From Rhodopseudomonas sp. P2A-2r (GTDB lineage: Bacteria > Pseudomonadota > Alphaproteobacteria > Rhizobiales > Xanthobacteraceae): DNA of 64,000 nt. Location of the stretch: contig NZ_CP110389.1 of assembly GCF_026015985.1 (NCBI RefSeq), positions 1 to 64,000 on the forward strand, written 5' to 3'. The notes beneath the pieces are model-generated. The model made no database searches, had not been told where the DNA came from, and worked only from the letters and a program-made list of their open reading frames with translations. Position 1 is the first letter of the stretch. Each line of letters begins with the position of its first letter. Both the position numbers and the translations under genes were made by a program. Of this stretch, positions 22,233 to 30,470 are shown piece after piece.

Positions 22233-23174
22233 CTAGTTCGCAATCTGATATCGTTCGAACCTCCGCGCCAACCGCTCCAGATCCGGCCGGTCTTCCTCCC
22301 GCCTCGGTGCCCTGAGCACGGCGCCGCTCATAGCGCGGATGGTCCTTAGCAGAATCGGATCATCCTGCTGAGCAAGCAGCCTGTCGGAGATATGGACGCG
22401 TCGGTCGGGATCGATTCCGATCAGGTCGGAGTCGTAGGCGGCGTGGTGGATCTTGTTGAGCAGCAGCCCGTTCGGTAACACCGGCTGGCCCCAGTCCTCG
22501 TCGCCGTCGGAGACGATGTGGGAGGCGTCGAGCAGATCCTTCACGGGCAGCCCGGTGATGGCGCAACGGTTGCCGTAGGCGTCGAGCACCGCTTCCCTGA
22601 ATTCGGCTTGGTGGACGCGCCGCTTGACCTCGACCATGCGGTACCGCCGCTCGATTTCGCTCTTTGGGAAGGAAGCGCCGGCGCCACGTGAAGCCGGCTT
22701 GGAGAACACGACGCCGGTCTCAAGCCTGACCGGATCCCAGTCGACCAGGAAGGCCGGATAGAGGGCGGCATAGATCGTCGGCGCCACGGCCACGAAGTAG
22801 ATCAGCGGCGTCTGCCGATAGGCGGCCTCCCGCAGCAGCACGTTCTCCCAGGTGTTGGGATCGGAGCCCTTGAAGGCGTACTTGACCTCGGTGTCGGCGG
22901 CGAACAGGGCGTCACGGCTGGCGTTCTGATCGTGGTACCAGACCTTCCGCCCAGGCCTTGGCACCACGGTTCTGACCGACAGGACACCCTTCATTTCTTT
23001 TGGCTTGAAGATGCCGGAAGCCCGGCCGGCGAACCGAATCGGCTCGGGAAATCCCGGAGCGGCGAAACCCTTATCGATCTCCGCCCACGGCAGCACGCCC
23101 CGGCCGGCGAGCATCCGGTCGAGCGCGGCGAACGCCGCCATCCTCATCTGTGCGTCTTCTGGCAGATCAAGCAC
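22233..23174 (-). CDS. HNH endonuclease (putative restriction-type nuclease)
   Basis: A 313-residue product. The C-terminal half has an HNH fold: RCAITGLPVKDLLDASHIVSDGD, then LPNGLLLNKIHHAAYDSDLIGID, containing the DASH-N-H residues that bind the metal. The N-terminal half (about 1-180, with VWYHDQNASRDALFAADTEVKYAF) resembles the substrate-recognition part of predicted HNH restriction endonucleases. No methyltransferase is next to it, so it may be a stand-alone or modification-dependent nuclease. The start is a GTG at 23174; a later ATG at 23147 is possible. Confidence 0.75.
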   Translation of the reverse strand: MLDLPEDAQMRMAAFAALDRMLAGRGVLPWAEIDKGFAAPGFPEPIRFAGRASGIFKPKEMKGVLSVRTVVPRPGRKVWYHDQNASRDALFAADTEVKYAFKGSDPNTWENVLLREAAYRQTPLIYFVAVAPTIYAALYPAFLVDWDPVRLETGVVFSKPASRGAGASFPKSEIERRYRMVEVKRRVHQAEFREAVLDAYGNRCAITGLPVKDLLDASHIVSDGDEDWGQPVLPNGLLLNKIHHAAYDSDLIGIDPDRRVHISDRLLAQQDDPILLRTIRAMSGAVLRAPRREEDRPDLERLARRFERYQIAN

Positions 23175-23340
23175 GGCGTTTCCCTCAGCGGGAACAACCT
23201 ACCAGGCGGATGGGCCTCAGCAACACCGAAACGACGAACGGCCTTAACCATCCTTCCGCAACCTGCCGTAGCGCCCTTGAGCCTGACCGGAGCCAACCTC
23301 CGCCTGCGTGCTGCAACCTGAAGGGGCGCGGTTTTCGTCC

Positions 23341-23470
23341 GGAGTCAGGGAAGGTTGTTATTCGTGGCCATAGAGTCAGGGAAGTGGGTTGTTCGGAGTC
23401 AGGTTTATGTGTTGGAGCGCAGTATCAAACCATTGATTTCGCAGCGGAATTTTTCCGGCCGGAGTCAGGG
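23341..23470. repeat. Four copies of GAGTCAGGG in a 130-base stretch
   Basis: GGAGTCAGGG occurs at 23341-23350 and 23461-23470, GAGTCAGGG at 23373-23381, and GGAGTCAGG at 23395-23403. Spacing is irregular (about 32, 22 and 66 bases), so this is not a CRISPR. It sits in the 443-base gap between the HNH gene and the LuxR-type gene, which holds no supported gene. Confidence 0.55.
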
Positions 23471-23617
23471 TTATCTGTTGCCCAACACGGCCTTGCCTGC
23501 ACGCAGCACCCCACCGGGAGCCCGGATCTGCGGAGCAGCGCGATGGCGATGCAAGTGCATCGCCTGAGAGCGCTGCACCGTGTCCGGAAAACGATCGAGC
23601 GGCTGAAATTTTGTAGA

Positions 23618-24244
23618 TCAACCCGGGCGGGGTTCGACCAGCACTTTGCGGAGCAGGTCGGCGACATTGCGTGCGCCCAGTTTGCGCATGATCTGGGCGC
23701 GATGCGCCTCGAAGGTCCGCGGGCTGATCTTGAGCAGCAGCGCGCCTTCCTTGTTGGTGACGCCCCCGCTGACCAGATTCAACACTTCCTGTTCGCGCGG
23801 CGTCAGCCCGTGATGGCCGGCCGGCGCGGCGTCTGCCACGGTCTCTGCGGAGCCATCAGCAGCGTCGGAGGGCGACCACCAGGTCGGGGCACTATTCCCG
23901 CCACCGGTCGCAAATTCGGAGCCGGCAGTGCTGTCGCTTCTGTTGCCAATGCGCTCCATGATGGCGCACACGCGCTCGGTCTCGCGCTGAGCGCCGTCGA
24001 TCACTTCCTGCATCGGGTTTGGCGCGGCACCAGTTCGCCCGGTGTTCAAGCGCTTGATTTCCTGCACGTAGACCATCAGCGCGGTCAGCGGCTCGACGAG
24101 TTGCTGCGCGATCGCCGCGCCGACCTCGTTGACCGCCCAGCGCCGTGCGCTCGACATGGCGACAGCATCGACCATAGCATGCGCTCGCTTGTCACCGCCC
24201 TGTGCGGATCTCGCGCTCTCTATCTTCAAGCTCATCAGCGACAT
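23618..24244 (-). CDS. LuxR-type regulator with a degenerate DHp-like domain
   Basis: A 208-residue product. The C-terminal part is a clear LuxR/NarL helix-turn-helix (GLTPREQEVLNLVSGGVTNKEGALLLKISPRTFEAHRAQIMRKL, residues about 143-205). The N-terminal part (AAIAQQLVEPLTALMVYVQEIKRL, then VIDGAQRETERVCAIMERI) looks like the dimerisation helices of FixL-type kinases (LAHELNQPLTAI), with Gln where the phospho-accepting His would be. There is no receiver domain. ATG 24244 is the likeliest start. It may dimerise through the pseudo-DHp helices or bind a kinase. The CGTAGAACTACG tandem sites lie about 220 bases upstream. Confidence 0.8.
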   Translation of the reverse strand: MSLMSLKIESARSAQGGDKRAHAMVDAVAMSSARRWAVNEVGAAIAQQLVEPLTALMVYVQEIKRLNTGRTGAAPNPMQEVIDGAQRETERVCAIMERIGNRSDSTAGSEFATGGGNSAPTWWSPSDAADGSAETVADAAPAGHHGLTPREQEVLNLVSGGVTNKEGALLLKISPRTFEAHRAQIMRKLGARNVADLLRKVLVEPRPG

Positions 24245-25073
24245 CGAGATAGTCCAATCATGACGACAACGTCGACAACTTGCGCAAACGCTGGATAGCC
24301 GGGAGCCCGAGAGATCTGCGGTTGGCAACGTCTATCCGCACACTGATACCTGTGTCCGGTAGTCGATAAATCTCATCCCATCCGGCGCGCTCATTGCGCG
24401 ATATACGTAGTCTGTCGATTGCATCTTAGGCAGCAGTTAACTTTACACCAAGGGAAAATACCCGCGTAGAACTACGCACGTAGAACTACGCCCGTGGAAC
24501 TACTGCTCAACTGCAATTCGTAGTACGCAATCGGTGACGCGCAATGCCACGTTGCAGTTCCATGCAAGGCAACGTTACTCGGACACCATCCGGCGCCGCG
24601 ATGGATGATCAGCGATGGGGGAACCCACGCCTGTGAAATACGTTACGACTGTCGGGGAGCGAGCACAGCCCGGCACATGCCGCGTCGAACAAACGTCTGC
24701 TGCGCGAATCAGCTTCGAATGAAAATGGATTCTCTGTCGCGTGATCTCGACACCGCATCGCGGTGATTCGCTTCACCGGGACTAGCACGCGGCGACCGGG
24801 GAACGAATGTTGTGGCGACGACGATCCTGCTCACAGGAACTCAGCAACGCCATCGTTGCCTGCAGAGCTTATCAACGGGAGAGGCGGTTGCGGATCATTT
24901 CTGCACAGCGCGGTGGGCCGGCATCGGGGGACACGCATCCAGGGCGATCAATCGTACGATCGCAATCGGAGCGCAATCACAGCCCGCGCCATCATGGCCG
25001 CGGTCGCTGGCCGCCGGACTCTTGCGTCAAACGCAGCGGCCAACGACCAGCAAAATGTTCGCGGGGCACAGCT
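24245..25073. other. Long regulatory-looking gap between LuxR-type and RHH genes
   Basis: 829 bases without a supported gene. It contains the tandem CGTAGAACTACG sites at 24465-24506, a further CGTAGTACG around 24519, and a hairpin CGGTGA-N6-TCACCG around 24762-24779. Short frames near 24763-25130 lack family features. Confidence 0.5.
24465..24506. promoter_or_regulatory. Three tandem 14-base CGTAG-AA-CTACG palindromes
   Basis: CGTAGAACTACG begins at 24465 and again at 24479. A variant, CGTGGAACTAC, begins at 24493. The period is exactly 14 bases, and each unit is a dyad with arms CGTAG/CTACG and an AA centre. Such arrays are typical of regulator-binding sites. The nearest downstream gene on the minus strand is the LuxR-type regulator. 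Confidence 0.55.
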
Positions 25074-25373
25074 TCAGGCGCGCTCTTCGTGAACGCCCAG
25101 ATAGGCCACAGGCGCCGGGCTGCTGCTGATGACAAGCTGTTGCCATTCGCTGCGGCCGTTCTTCAGGAAGTACTCCAGAATGGCGATCCTGAGATTCGAC
25201 GACAGATTCGGCGTCTTGCGATGCAGGTTTATCTGCTCGATATACTTTTCAATGGTCATGTTTTCCATCCGGGCAATCGCCTTGAGCCCGGACCAGAAAC
25301 TGTCTTCCAAACTGACGCTGGTCCGTTTGCCTGAAACGACAATCGACCGTTTACGGTTCACATTCTCGCGCAT
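25074..25373 (-). CDS. Ribbon-helix-helix domain protein
   Basis: A 99-residue basic protein. SIVVSGKRTSVSLEDSFWSGLKAIARMENMTIEKYIEQINLHRKTPNLSSNLRIAILEYF matches the alphaproteobacterial RHH_4 pattern: a beta strand, two helices, then the N-L-S-S-x-L-R box. Such proteins bind DNA as dimers. The last 25 residues are variable. ATG 25373 is the only good start. It stands alone on the minus strand, diverging from the HPt gene. Confidence 0.82.
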   Translation of the reverse strand: MRENVNRKRSIVVSGKRTSVSLEDSFWSGLKAIARMENMTIEKYIEQINLHRKTPNLSSNLRIAILEYFLKNGRSEWQQLVISSSPAPVAYLGVHEERA

Positions 25374-25675
25374 TTTTTCAAATCCCTATTATTGATCCCG
25401 CCTGATGACGGCTTCGCTCGGATAACGCGGATCGATTCGATCCAGCCGAGTCGCACCTTCGAAATGACCATCGCCTAATGCTCACTAACTACGTATTACG
25501 CCGACGCACCGTATTAGTACGTGGTATTTGGCTGCTCGCGCTACACATCTCTGATGAACCCCGTAGTCTTACGGGGCCGCGGATTCCGCAGCTTCGTTTA
25601 ACGCAGGATTCAATAGTCGGCTGGTATCTCAACCTGACCGTGTCCCGATGCGAGACCACCGAACGGAGTGAGACA
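25374..25675. other. Divergent regulatory region, RHH gene to HPt gene
   Basis: 302 bases with no gene. It contains ACTACGTATTACG around 25487, ATTAGTACGTGG around 25513, and the CCCCGTA-N4-TACGGGG dyad at 25559-25576. The repeated CGTA/TACG words echo the LuxR upstream region. Confidence 0.5.
25559..25576. promoter_or_regulatory. CCCCGTA-N4-TACGGGG inverted repeat
   Basis: A perfect 7-base dyad with a 4-base centre (GTCT), 100 bases before the HPt gene. Its core CCCGTA-N4-TACGGG recurs at 28437-28452 before the FixJ/NarL-type regulator. No T run follows, so an operator is more likely than a terminator. Confidence 0.5.
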
Positions 25676-26062
25676 ATGCCGCTGCGTTACAAGTCGCAGA
25701 TCGACCGCACCGCCTTCGAACGGCTTGCCGCGGAAATCGAGGTCGAGGGCGCCCTGGAGACGTTTGCGGTATTTCAGACGGACACGCAAAGGCGCCTCCT
25801 CGCGCTGGAAACTATCGGACTGGAGGCCCATCGCGGAGAGATCCAGACCGACGCGCACTCGCTGAAATCGACGGCAGCAACGTTCGGCTTTACCCAACTG
25901 GCGACGCTCGCCGCCAGCCTCGAGAAATCGGCACCGACCATCCAGGACCCGGACTTCCGCGCGATGGTCATCGAACTCGGGTCGGCGTTCGCCACCGGTC
26001 TCGCGCAGTTCGACGCGGCGTTTCGGCAGGCCATCCCACAGCACGCGGTGCCATGCCCGTGA
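25676..26062 (+). CDS. Stand-alone HPt phosphotransfer protein
   Basis: A 128-residue protein that would shuttle phosphate between receivers. The HPt helix bundle has the phospho-accepting His61 in DAHSLKSTAATFGF. It also has the family helices TAFERLAAEIEVEG and LATLAASLEKSAPT. ATG 25676 follows a GGAGTGAG ribosome site. It precedes the REC-EAL gene and could feed it or the neighbouring receivers. It resembles the HPt end of the hybrid kinase at 4.7-7.3 kb. Confidence 0.85.
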   Translation: MPLRYKSQIDRTAFERLAAEIEVEGALETFAVFQTDTQRRLLALETIGLEAHRGEIQTDAHSLKSTAATFGFTQLATLAASLEKSAPTIQDPDFRAMVIELGSAFATGLAQFDAAFRQAIPQHAVPCP

Positions 26063-26218
26063 CGCTATCCGTCAACGGCTGAACGCAATCTCCAATTGAG
26101 ACACCTTCGAATGCGCGACTACATCGAAGTTTATGCGCGGGTGTTTACGGATTAGCCGCTTCCGACCGCTACAATCGTCGCCGGCCATTCAACTGTATGC
26201 GCGAAATCGGATGCACAC

Positions 26219-27469
26219 ATGTCAACTCATTCTGAGCAACCGGGCGCATCAACGCTCCTCGTCGTTGACGACGATGCCACCCAACGCAGCGTCATCAGCA
26301 GGATCGCACAGCGGCTTGGTTACGAAACGACGATGGCGGTGTCGTTCGACGAAGCGGCAGAGCTGATCACCGATCGCCGCTTCGATTGTATCACCGTCGA
26401 CCTTTCGCTTGGCGAACACGACGGTATCGAGTTGCTGCGTCTGATCGGCGAGCTGCGCCCCACCCCGAAGGTGGTGGTGATTAGCGGCTGCGATACCCGC
26501 ATCCTGAATGCGACGGTGCGAATGGCGCATGCAGCGGGCATCATGGACGTGCGATCGGTTCCGAAGCCGGTCGATTTCGGACTGCTGCGCACGACACTCG
26601 CTTTTGTGCAACCGCAACGGCCTGCATCGACCCGCGACCATGGACATGCGGTCGCCGTCGACGAGCGCGACCTCGCGCGCGCGCTGGCCAACGACGAGTT
26701 CTTCCCGGTTTTCCAGCCCAAGGTCGACCTCGCCACTGGCAAGGTGGTCGGCTGCGAAGCGCTCGCACGATGGCGTAGCCCCGAATTAGGCATGGTCTCG
26801 CCCGAACTGTTCATCCCTCTGGCCGAACGCTCCGGCCACATTCTGCCGCTGACGCAACTTGTGCTGACCCGTTCAATCGCCGCGGCTTCCACGTTTACAA
26901 AGCTGATCCCGGATTTCGTTGTCGCGGTCAACTTGTCGGCAACCTTGCTGACCGATTTGTCGATCCCCAAATATGTCAGAGGCCTTCTCGCCGACATAAA
27001 CATGTCGCCGAGTTCGCTGATGCTCGAGGTGACCGAGAGCACGGCGATGTCCGATGTCGCGCGCGCCATCGATATCATCCTGCGGCTGCGGCTGAAGGGA
27101 ATCGGCGTTTCGATGGACGATTTCGGCACCGGCTATTCGTCGCTGTCCGCGCTGGCACGAATGCCGTTCAGCGAACTGAAGATCGACAGATCCTTCGTCC
27201 GGAATTGCCAGACCGACCCCGACATGTGGAAGATCGTGCGCGGCTGCGTCGCCATCGGCCATGAATTCAATATGAAGGTTGTCGCGGAGGGTATCGAGGA
27301 CGAGGAAACATGGCACGCGCTCGCCGCTGCGGGCTGTGACCTCGGTCAGGGTTTCGTCATCAGCGCCGGATTGACCGAACAGGACTTCTTCGACTGGGCG
27401 GCGCGGTGGCAGGGCCAGCCGTGGCAATCGCGCAGCCGCGGCGCGCGCAACCGGCTGAGCGGGACCTAG
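26219..27469 (+). CDS. Response regulator with receiver and EAL (c-di-GMP phosphodiesterase) domains
   Basis: A 416-residue protein. The receiver covers residues 12-135, with acidic pocket VVDDDATQ, phospho-Asp61 in ITVDLSLGEHDG and SVPKPVD. The EAL domain runs from about 150 to 400. Its catalytic set is complete: CEALARW, NLSATLL, LEVTEST, DDFGTGYSS, KIDRSFV, VVAEGIED and a final LGQGF. It should therefore hydrolyse c-di-GMP when phosphorylated. It converges with the lone receiver, overlapping it by four bases at the stops, and lies 156 bases after the HPt gene. Confidence 0.92.
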   Translation: MSTHSEQPGASTLLVVDDDATQRSVISRIAQRLGYETTMAVSFDEAAELITDRRFDCITVDLSLGEHDGIELLRLIGELRPTPKVVVISGCDTRILNATVRMAHAAGIMDVRSVPKPVDFGLLRTTLAFVQPQRPASTRDHGHAVAVDERDLARALANDEFFPVFQPKVDLATGKVVGCEALARWRSPELGMVSPELFIPLAERSGHILPLTQLVLTRSIAAASTFTKLIPDFVVAVNLSATLLTDLSIPKYVRGLLADINMSPSSLMLEVTESTAMSDVARAIDIILRLRLKGIGVSMDDFGTGYSSLSALARMPFSELKIDRSFVRNCQTDPDMWKIVRGCVAIGHEFNMKVVAEGIEDEETWHALAAAGCDLGQGFVISAGLTEQDFFDWAARWQGQPWQSRSRGARNRLSGT

Positions 27470-27966
27470 TTGCGGTGGTCGTCGGCAAGATTGCTGACTG
27501 CCACGCCGCCCCACATGTGGATCATCGGCAGCCCGAGCGACTGATAGCGCAAATTGGCCAGGAGAACGCGAAGCGCGGCAAGATCCACGGGCTTCGGCAG
27601 GCTCGTCATCTCGATGCCCAGTGCGCGCGCCATGAAACGCGATTCCTCGCGCCGGCCCCTGTCCATCCCGCTTATGACGATGACCGGAACGACCTGGCCC
27701 GTCGCATTCATCGCCTTGAGCACCTTGAGGCCATCGCCATCGCCGAGCGCGAGATCGAGCGTGACGCAATCGAACTGCCGCTCGCCGAGTCTCGCAATGG
27801 CGTCGGCGCAGGAGATCGCGAAGGTCACGGCATGACCGGCCTTGGCCGCAGCGAGGCTCACAAGCTTGCGCTGGGTGGCGTCGTCATCGATAACCAGAAG
27901 GTGCAACTGCTGCTTCACCGCGGCGGCGCCTGCGGCAGCCTCCAGGACCTTCTGTTTACGCTGCAT
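27466..27966 (-). CDS. Single-domain response regulator
   Basis: A 166-residue receiver-only protein. The acidic pocket is VIDDDATQRK, the phospho-acceptor is Asp71 in VTLDLALGDGDG, Ser is in VIVISGMD and Lys in SLPKPVD. It is very similar to the receiver of the adjacent REC-EAL protein (shared DDDATQR, TxDLxLGxxDG and PKPVD), so the two probably arose by duplication. With no output domain it may act as a phosphate sink or relay with the HPt protein. Confidence 0.88.
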   Translation of the reverse strand: MQRKQKVLEAAAGAAAVKQQLHLLVIDDDATQRKLVSLAAAKAGHAVTFAISCADAIARLGERQFDCVTLDLALGDGDGLKVLKAMNATGQVVPVIVISGMDRGRREESRFMARALGIEMTSLPKPVDLAALRVLLANLRYQSLGLPMIHMWGGVAVSNLADDHRN

Positions 27967-28375
27967 GTGAATCCCTGCTCCGTTTCGACCGCTCAGCCGG
28001 AGATGCCCATCGAGGCACCGCCAAGCTCGCGAGTCCTGGTCGCCTGCGCGGCAAACGTCCTGTGCCCGTCAACGCGTCTGTCAGATCTCTTTTGGTCGCG
28101 ACCCGCCGACGATGGATTGCAGGACACGGAGGTACCCCTTCAAGATGGGCATTCGAATCGGAGTTCCGGGCGGATATACTGGAATACCTCTGATGCGTGT
28201 CGTCGAGAATTAAGAAGTTACCTTCGTCGCTGACAACCGCGATCTGAGGGGAGTCTTCGCTCTGCCTCCCCGCGCAATGATCGAGACCTTCAGCGAGTTC
28301 GAAACTGCTCATACCTTGATGTCCGTCAAATCGAGTTGCCACGCCTCTGTTATGATTGGTGATTGCCTGTCGCAT
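27956..28375 (-). CDS. Small hypothetical protein before the receiver gene
   Basis: A 139-residue frame starting MRQAITNHNRG. A strong ribosome site (GAGGAGA) stands a few bases upstream, and its end overlaps the receiver start by 11 bases. Residues 1-80 look protein-like (IAVVSDEGNFLILDDTHQRYSS). The C-terminal part is basic and serine-rich and may be out of frame. No family recognised. Confidence 0.45.
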   Translation of the reverse strand: MRQAITNHNRGVATRFDGHQGMSSFELAEGLDHCAGRQSEDSPQIAVVSDEGNFLILDDTHQRYSSISARNSDSNAHLEGVPPCPAIHRRRVATKRDLTDALTGTGRLPRRRPGLASLAVPRWASPAERSKRSRDSHAA

Positions 28376-28436
28376 CTCATTCTCCTCGCCTTGGAGATAT
28401 AGTGAGCCCGATGCTACTTGAGCGTTAACCTGTTTC

Positions 28437-28452
28437 CCCGTACGACTACGGG
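28437..28452. promoter_or_regulatory. CCCGTA-N4-TACGGG inverted repeat
   Basis: A perfect 6-base dyad with a CGAC centre, 50-65 bases before the FixJ/NarL-type regulator and upstream of the divergent small gene. It has the same arms as 25560-25575. A candidate binding site for one of the local LuxR-type proteins. Confidence 0.5.
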
Positions 28453-28502
28453 ACGGCCGATTGCAAAATACGCAGTGTCGGCCACGACGGAGCCCGGATA
28501 TT

Positions 28503-29129
28503 TTGGATAGTTCCATTGGTGAAATCTATGTGGTCGACGACGATCCAGCGGTCAGAGAGACGCTGTCGATCGTGCTGTCGGCGGCCGGTTACAAGGTGAT
28601 TTGCTTTGCCGATGGCGCCGCGTTGCTGGCGACCGCGCGAAGTCGCAGTCCGCTGTGCATGCTGCTCGACGTTCATATCCCCGGCAAATCCGGGCTTGAT
28701 ATTCTGAAGGAGTTGCGCGCCCAGGACTATCCGGCGCCGATCTTCATCATTTCCGGATCGGGCGACATCGCCATGGCGGTGGATGCGATCAAGTCCGGCG
28801 CGCTCGATTTCATCGAGAAGCCGTTTCGCGGCAGCGAGATCGTGCAGCGTATCGAGGACGCCATCGGCGCGTTCACCCGACGCCGGACGCAGCCCAGTGC
28901 ATCGAAGGTGCTGTCGCTCAATTTCCCCGGACGCGAGCCGTTGACGCGGCGCGAGCGCGAGGTGCTCGAACTGTTTTCATCCGGCCTTTCCAACAAGGAC
29001 GCCGGCCGGCAGCTCGGCATCAGCCCGCGCACCATCGAGGATCACCGCGCCAACATCATGAAGAAGCTCGGCGCCAAGAATTCGACGGACCTCATCCGCA
29101 TCGTGCTCGACGCCAGCCACGACTCCTGA
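28503..29129 (+). CDS. FixJ/NarL-type response regulator
   Basis: About 208 residues. The receiver has VVDDDPAVRE, phospho-Asp56 in LLDVHIPGKSG, and FIEKPF in FixJ style. It is followed by a LuxR-type helix-turn-helix (PLTRREREVLELFSSGLSNKDAGRQLGISPRTIEDHRANIMKKL). There is no ATG. The likeliest start is TTG 28503, with GGAG ten bases upstream; TTG 28461 is also possible. No kinase is adjacent. Its DNA-binding helix resembles that of the LuxR-type protein at 23.6 kb, so they may share sites. Confidence 0.88.
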   Translation: MDSSIGEIYVVDDDPAVRETLSIVLSAAGYKVICFADGAALLATARSRSPLCMLLDVHIPGKSGLDILKELRAQDYPAPIFIISGSGDIAMAVDAIKSGALDFIEKPFRGSEIVQRIEDAIGAFTRRRTQPSASKVLSLNFPGREPLTRREREVLELFSSGLSNKDAGRQLGISPRTIEDHRANIMKKLGAKNSTDLIRIVLDASHDS

Positions 29130-29134
29130 CATTC

Positions 29135-29219
29135 GGCCGCCCGCGGCGCCCTGGCAGCGACGTCGCCTGCATGTTCGGTGCACGTCAGATCATGGCGACC
29201 AGGGCAAACGGCGGCGGCC
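29135..29219. terminator. Nested inverted repeat between convergent genes
   Basis: Outer arms GGCCGCC (29135-29141) and GGCGGCC (29213-29219), with inner arms GCCCTGG (29148-29154) and CCAGGGC (29199-29205). They lie between the regulator stop and the ackA stop. A two-way terminator is plausible, although T runs are missing. Confidence 0.4.
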
Positions 29220-29222
29220 GCC

Positions 29223-30407
29223 TCAACGTTCGTTCAGGACCATTCGGCAGTGCCGCGCGATCATCGTTTCCTCGCTGGTGGGAACGATCAACACCATCAC
29301 CTTGCTGTCCGCCGAACTGATGCACGGCATCGCCTGCGCATTTGCCGCCGCGTCAAGCGCGACGCCGAGCCAGCCCAGCCGGTCGCAGACGCGCTGGCGG
29401 ACCTCCGCGGAGTGCTCGCCGATACCGCCGGTGAACACCAAGCATTCGAGGCCGGCGAGGCTGCTGGCCATCATCGCCACGTCCCGCGCCACCCGGAAGG
29501 TGAAGAGATCGACGGCTTCGGCAGCGCGCGGATCCGCGCTGGCGAGCAGCGCCCGCATATCGGCGGACATGCCGGAGACGCCGAGCAGGCCGGATTCTTC
29601 GTACAGCATGCGCTCGACCGCATCCGCCGACATGCCGCGCACCCGCTGCAGATAGAGCACGACGCCGGGATCGAGCGCGCCGCAGCGCGTGCCCATCATC
29701 AGCCCGTCGAGCGGCGTCAGCCCCATGGTGGTGTCGATGCTGAGGCCGTTACGCAGCGCGCACAGGCTGGCGCCGCTGCCGAGATGCGCCACAACGGTGC
29801 GCTTGCCGGGCAGCTCCGGTGCAATGGCGCCGAGCCGCCGGGCGACATATTCGAAGGACAGGCCGTGGAATCCGTAGCGATGGATGCCGCTTTCGTCCAG
29901 ATTGCGCGGGATGGCGAAACGACGTGCCTCCGGCATCAGGCTGTGATGGAAGGCGGTATCGAAACAGGCGATCTGCGGCATTTCCGGTCGCAGGTTCATG
30001 AGGACGCGCACCGGTGCCAGGCTGCGCGGCTGATGCAGCGGCGCCAGCGGCGTCAGCTCGTTCAGCGCTTCGAGAATCCGTTCGTCGATCTGCACCGGCG
30101 CCGAGAATTCCTGGCCGCCATGGACAACGCGATGCCCGACCGCGAGCAGATCGTCGGCAGCGAGATAGGTGTCCACCCAGCTCAGCGTATCCAGCATCAG
30201 CACTTCGCTGTCGCTGTCGGCGGCATGGCGATGCTTCTCGTAGAGCACCTCTCCGGCTGTATCTTTGACGATCAGCCGCGGCTCGGCGTCGTGCTCATCG
30301 AGCATGCCCTTGCAGAGCAACACCGGTTCGCGGTCCTGCGCGACCTCAAACAGCGCAAACTTGATGCTCGACGAGCCGGCGTTCAGGACCAGGATGGCGT
30401 CGGACAT
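29223..30407 (-). CDS. ackA: Acetate kinase
   Basis: Converts acetyl phosphate and ADP to acetate and ATP. The 394-residue product has the ASKHA-fold motifs in order: LVLNAGSSSIKFALFE at the start, VGHRVVHGG, CFDTAFHHSL, YGFHGLSFEYV, VVAHLGSGASLCA, MMGTRCGALDPG and VFTGGIGEHSAEVR. ATG 30407 (MSDAILVLNAG) was chosen over an upstream in-frame start. It lies 63 bases after the phosphoketolase gene, presumably in the same transcript, so acetyl phosphate from that enzyme can be turned into ATP. Confidence 0.96.
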   Translation of the reverse strand: MSDAILVLNAGSSSIKFALFEVAQDREPVLLCKGMLDEHDAEPRLIVKDTAGEVLYEKHRHAADSDSEVLMLDTLSWVDTYLAADDLLAVGHRVVHGGQEFSAPVQIDERILEALNELTPLAPLHQPRSLAPVRVLMNLRPEMPQIACFDTAFHHSLMPEARRFAIPRNLDESGIHRYGFHGLSFEYVARRLGAIAPELPGKRTVVAHLGSGASLCALRNGLSIDTTMGLTPLDGLMMGTRCGALDPGVVLYLQRVRGMSADAVERMLYEESGLLGVSGMSADMRALLASADPRAAEAVDLFTFRVARDVAMMASSLAGLECLVFTGGIGEHSAEVRQRVCDRLGWLGVALDAAANAQAMPCISSADSKVMVLIVPTSEETMIARHCRMVLNER

Positions 30408-30470
30408 CAATGGAAACCTGGTTGCGTTGCAGGGCTGTGAAGGCAACCCTGCGCGATTCCTGCCTTTGCT

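Noticed and set aside
23341..23470. CRISPR array
   Set aside because: The repeats are only 9-10 bases, unevenly spaced, and no cas gene is present.
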